The notes under the pieces: generated by a model | What the model saw: the letters and a program-made list of their open reading frames with translations, nothing else | What the model was told of the DNA's origin: nothing | Database searches by the model: none | Assembly (NCBI RefSeq): GCF_002078505.1 | Contig: NZ_LUAV01000004.1 | Location: 62,001 to 126,000, forward strand | Length of the DNA stretch: 64,000 nucleotides | Reading direction: 5' to 3' | Source: Ensifer aridi | GTDB lineage: Bacteria > Pseudomonadota > Alphaproteobacteria > Rhizobiales > Rhizobiaceae | Part shown: positions 61,122 to 64,000 of the stretch, one piece after another | How positions within the stretch are numbered: the stretch's first letter is position 1 | How the letters are laid out: every line of letters begins with the position of its first letter | Made by a program: the position numbers and the translations under genes

Positions 61122-63497
61122 TCAGACCTGACGTGCAATCGCTGGCCGGGCGATGACGTCCTCGTTCGAGCTCTCGAAGGGGCGCATGGTTCGGCCGAGC
61201 GCCCAGATCGCGAGGTCCTCGAGCGAAAGCGGCTTGCTGATCAGGTATCCCTGGAAGCGGTCGCAGCCAGCCGCCGTCAGCATCGCGAGCTTCTCCGGGG
61301 TATCGACGCCTTCACCGACGACCGCCATATCCTTCGCATGGCAGAGTGCGACGACCGCCCTGAGAACCGGAAGGGATTGCGAGGCGGTCAGGTTCGATAC
61401 GAGCACCCGGTCGAGCTTGATCGTGTCAGCGGGGTAGTCGATGATCTGTTCGACGGAAGTATAGCCCGCTCCGAAGTCGTCGATCGACAGGCGGAAGCCC
61501 TTCCGCCGCAACTCCTCGATATTCCGGCGCAATTGGTCGCCGACCTTCACCGCGAAGGTTTCCGTGAGTTCGATGTCGATCGATCGCGGATCGAGCCCGT
61601 GTCGTGCCAGGCAATCGGAAAAATAGTCGCTGATCGACCGCGAATGCAGCTCGGCCGAAGAGATGTTGATTGCAAGCACCGTGTCCCGTCCGAAGAGGGC
61701 TTTCAAGTGGTGGCAATCGGACATCGCCTTATCGATGACCCACCAGTCGATCTTGGTGAAGAGCCCGGAGCTCTCCGCGATCGGAACGAATTCGTCCGGC
61801 GTCACATGGCCGAGAACGGGCGAGTGCCAACGCAACAGCGCTTCGCAGCCTGTGACCTCGCCGCGCGCGTTGACGATTGGCATATAAACCAGGCGAAACT
61901 GCTCGTCGGGATCGAGCGAGCGCAGTTCCTCCTGAATCTGCCTCTGCCGGGTGCGCTTGTCGTTGAGCGCGCGCGAGAAGCGAGCGGAGCGGTTCTTACC
62001 GGCGCTTTTCGCCTGATACATGGCCGCGTCGGCATTCGAGATCAGTTCCGCGACTGTGCTCGCATCCTCCGGGCAAACGGCGACGCCGATGCTTGCCGTC
62101 ACCGGATAGCGCTTGCCGGAGAGCTCGAAGCCGCCGGAAAAGAGGGCGAGGATCGCGGCACATAACTCCTGCACGGTGCCGTCGCCCGCTTTCGACCGCA
62201 CGAGCACCGCAAACTCGTCGCCCGAAAGGCGCGCCAAAATGGCCGGCTGATGCCCTTGCTTTCGGGTGATCGCTTCGACGTCATGCGCGATCCGGGCTGC
62301 GAGCGCTTTCAAGAGCTCGTCGCCCACATCGTGACCATGCTTGTCGTTGACGAATTTGAAGTTATCGATGTCGATGAACAACAGGCTGCACTTTTCGCCG
62401 GATGCAATAGCCTCTTGGACTGCGCCCGCCGCAAGCATGTTGAAGTGCGCGCGGTTGCTGATGCCCGTCAACGCATCGGTCCAGGAACTCCGCTGCAGAA
62501 GCTGGAGGGACTGAACGGACTGACGATGCAGTTCGCCGATATTTCGGGTCAGACGGCCGATTTCTCCCGCCTCGTGCACCTCGGCGATTTCCTCGCGCGC
62601 GCCTGCCATGACCGCCATGACATTGGCGTCGAGTGTCGCAATCGGCCCGGTAATGAAGCGGCGGATGAGTACGATGAGGAGCCAGATGGAGAAGAGACTC
62701 ATGGCGACGGCGCCGAGCGCCAGCAGCACTTTCTGACGCAGCATCAATGCATCGAAATGCGCGTCCGAAGCAGTCAGCGTCGCATGAAACGAGGGGCCGA
62801 GCGGCACGCTCGCCGAAAGATCGTCGGTAGCGGCAAGCGGCCAAGGTTGAAGGATGACGTCGGCGCCATATTCCCTCTCGAGAGCGGCCCGCAATCTGAG
62901 GAAACGGTCGGGCTGCAGCGCCACCTGCATCAGAAGAGCGTTCGCCTTGTTGCTGGGTGCCGGCCGGCCAAAGGTGATCGGATCGACGAATTGGGAATAG
63001 ACTATCCTCGGCCGGTCGCTGGCGTCGCCGATATAGGTCCAGTCGCCGAGTCTTGAGCCGCTGATCAGTTGCCGCGCGAGATCGAGCTGCGCTCGATCGA
63101 TTTCGGCAAAAGGATCCCAGCTGTTTTCGAAGTAGTACTCGGCTTCCAGTTTCGCGTCGAGAATGGCGAAGGAGACGAAGCCGGCAGGATCGTCCGACAG
63201 CGACTTCACGCTTTCCTGCAGTCGCACGCCGAGCGCGTTGGCGCGGTATTTCTTGTCCGTTTCGGAGACGTATTGGCGCAGCGCATTACCGTTCAACAGC
63301 GCATTGAGGAAGCTTTTGCTGCGCCGGACCTCGTTCTGAAAGACGGCGGCAGCATGCTCGACCCGTTGTGAAAGCTTGGCGTGCTCCAGTGCGCGGATCG
63401 ACCGACTCTGTGCGACGTGGACCGAGAGGGCTGCAAGAAGATAGCCCGCCAACACGACCGGAAAGATAAGGATGAGCGCACGCTTGCCGAGGGTCAC
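61122..63497 (-). CDS. Membrane GGDEF-EAL protein with periplasmic sensor, MbaA-like
   Basis: A 791-residue c-di-GMP enzyme. Transmembrane helix 1 (about 7-25), a periplasmic domain of about 230 residues, helix 2 (about 257-278), a HAMP-like linker (about 280-332), GGDEF (about 338-500) with intact SGDEF, and EAL (about 515-765) with CEALLRW, INISSAEL, ELTET, DDFGAG, KLDRVLV, GEGVD and FQGYLISKP. Both activities are possible. Its ATG overlaps by 4 bp the stop of an upstream PotD-like binding-protein gene. Binding protein plus two-helix GGDEF-EAL is the architecture of the Vibrio NspS-MbaA polyamine sensor; the analogy is inference. Confidence 0.9.
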   Translation of the reverse strand: MTLGKRALILIFPVVLAGYLLAALSVHVAQSRSIRALEHAKLSQRVEHAAAVFQNEVRRSKSFLNALLNGNALRQYVSETDKKYRANALGVRLQESVKSLSDDPAGFVSFAILDAKLEAEYYFENSWDPFAEIDRAQLDLARQLISGSRLGDWTYIGDASDRPRIVYSQFVDPITFGRPAPSNKANALLMQVALQPDRFLRLRAALEREYGADVILQPWPLAATDDLSASVPLGPSFHATLTASDAHFDALMLRQKVLLALGAVAMSLFSIWLLIVLIRRFITGPIATLDANVMAVMAGAREEIAEVHEAGEIGRLTRNIGELHRQSVQSLQLLQRSSWTDALTGISNRAHFNMLAAGAVQEAIASGEKCSLLFIDIDNFKFVNDKHGHDVGDELLKALAARIAHDVEAITRKQGHQPAILARLSGDEFAVLVRSKAGDGTVQELCAAILALFSGGFELSGKRYPVTASIGVAVCPEDASTVAELISNADAAMYQAKSAGKNRSARFSRALNDKRTRQRQIQEELRSLDPDEQFRLVYMPIVNARGEVTGCEALLRWHSPVLGHVTPDEFVPIAESSGLFTKIDWWVIDKAMSDCHHLKALFGRDTVLAINISSAELHSRSISDYFSDCLARHGLDPRSIDIELTETFAVKVGDQLRRNIEELRRKGFRLSIDDFGAGYTSVEQIIDYPADTIKLDRVLVSNLTASQSLPVLRAVVALCHAKDMAVVGEGVDTPEKLAMLTAAGCDRFQGYLISKPLSLEDLAIWALGRTMRPFESSNEDVIARPAIARQV

Positions 63498-64000
63498 TGG
63501 AAATTCGCCAACGTGTTGATGATGCGACGGCGGGCCTGTATCGACTGGATGGACAGTTCTCGCTGATGCTGGTTTTTCGCCATGATTTCGGGGGGCGGAT
63601 AGATTTCCGGATCGGAGCGCATCTCCTCGGGAAGGAGCTTGAGCGCCGCGCTGCTTGGGGTCGGCATGTTCAGGGCGAGCGCATTGGCGGCGGCCGCCTC
63701 CGGCGAGCCGATGAAATTCAGGAACTCAAGTGCCCGCTGCTTGTGGGGCGAATGCGCAACGACGGAAAAGCAGTCGAGCCACGACAAAGTGCCTTCCTTC
63801 GGGACCGAATAGCGCCACAGCCCTGCCTTGCCGACCTTGCTGTTGAGTACGTGCTGGTCGCCGCTGTAGCCTAGCGCCAAATGGATGTCCTTGCCCTTCG
63901 CCGGATCCTGGATCGAGGTGACGACATAGTCATAGGTCAGCACGGACGGTGCCTGCGCCCTCAAGAGCTCAAAGGCAGCCTTCAGGGTTGCCGTGTCGTC
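63494..64000 (-). CDS. Periplasmic solute-binding protein, PotD-like (incomplete, 5' end outside the window)
   Basis: The C-terminal 168 codons of a gene that continues past the window edge; the N-terminus, including any signal peptide, is not visible. The segments LKAAFELLRAQAPSVLTYDY, VPKEGTLSWLDCFSVVAHSP and KQRALEFLNFIGSPEAAAAN are typical of spermidine/putrescine-binding (PotD/SBP_bac_8-like) proteins, where the Trp-Leu-Asp segment contributes to polyamine binding. No permease or ATPase gene follows; instead its stop overlaps the start of the GGDEF-EAL gene, which argues for a sensory rather than a transport role. Confidence 0.82.
   Translation of the reverse strand, partial: DDTATLKAAFELLRAQAPSVLTYDYVVTSIQDPAKGKDIHLALGYSGDQHVLNSKVGKAGLWRYSVPKEGTLSWLDCFSVVAHSPHKQRALEFLNFIGSPEAAAANALALNMPTPSSAALKLLPEEMRSDPEIYPPPEIMAKNQHQRELSIQSIQARRRIINTLANFQ

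Noticed and set aside
1..64000. CRISPR arrays, tRNA or rRNA genes, insertion sequences, prophage
   Set aside because: No regularly spaced repeats, no T-loop-like tRNA ends in the gaps, no transposase or integrase frames were found on either strand by reading.

Overview
The window reads as a chromosomal segment of an alphaproteobacterium of the Rhizobiaceae, most likely Ensifer/Sinorhizobium close to S. meliloti. The reasons are gene content and order (an F0-only ATP synthase operon with a b' subunit, a tandem pair of orphan LuxR regulators beside mrp, a De Ley-Doudoroff galactose cluster), high-GC coding, start sites and promoters of rhizobial type (CTTGAC-N17-CTATGT; GGAAC-N16-CGTT), and dispersed palindromic intergenic repeats of rhizobial type. 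Nothing points to a prophage, plasmid or island: no integrase, transposase, tRNA or CRISPR array was seen. The species call is inference; no search was run.

Layout. 1-4961 (mostly +): lipoprotein, GNAT, tadA (-), rluB with a very long basic tail, rsmD, patatin-like lipase. 4963-6822 (-): CPA2 cation/proton antiporter. 6968-12730 (+): pmbA/tldE, cysQ, DUF4170, waaA, HAD phosphatase, lpxK, a lipopolysaccharide-flavoured run. 12733-14874 (-): DUF2093 and mutL. 15269-18699 (+): a PAS/receiver protein without a kinase and an EAL protein with a decayed GGDEF. 18758-21321: divergent LysR regulator and MttB-family methyltransferase with a palindrome between them. 21445-22092 (-): exported PRC-barrel protein behind a general-stress-type promoter. 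22391-27421 (-): galactose catabolism genes (dehydrogenase, dgoK, dgoA, lactonase, dehydratase) divergent from an IclR regulator, with two tandem operator-like palindromes over the promoter. 28586-30274: two LuxR-type regulators. 30275-30878: repeat-rich gap with a sigma-54-like promoter and a long terminator hairpin (candidate small RNA). 30879-36678: mrp, corA, kup, SleB-like hydrolase. 36961-39630: atpI-B-E-F2-F with promoter and terminator. 40040-47620 (mostly -): rnhB, radical SAM protein, short glycosyltransferase (+), moaB, ispE, TPR protein, ispB. 47733-54232 (mostly +): DUF2007, methyltransferase, S49 protease, small membrane protein, glyQ, lemA, DUF2207 protein. 54326-59016 (+): glyS, AraC regulator, cupin, LysE exporter, frameshifted DUF523 gene. 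59127-64000 (-): exported protein, purD, and a membrane GGDEF-EAL protein translationally coupled to a PotD-like binding protein that runs off the window.

How the parts work together. Most genes are housekeeping (translation, envelope, isoprenoids, purines, ATP synthesis). The accessory interest lies in signalling: a binding-protein/GGDEF-EAL pair resembling the polyamine-sensing NspS-MbaA arrangement, the PAS-receiver/EAL pair, the LuxR pair, and several well-formed regulatory sites (IclR, LysR, CtrA-like, EcfG-like and sigma-54-like).
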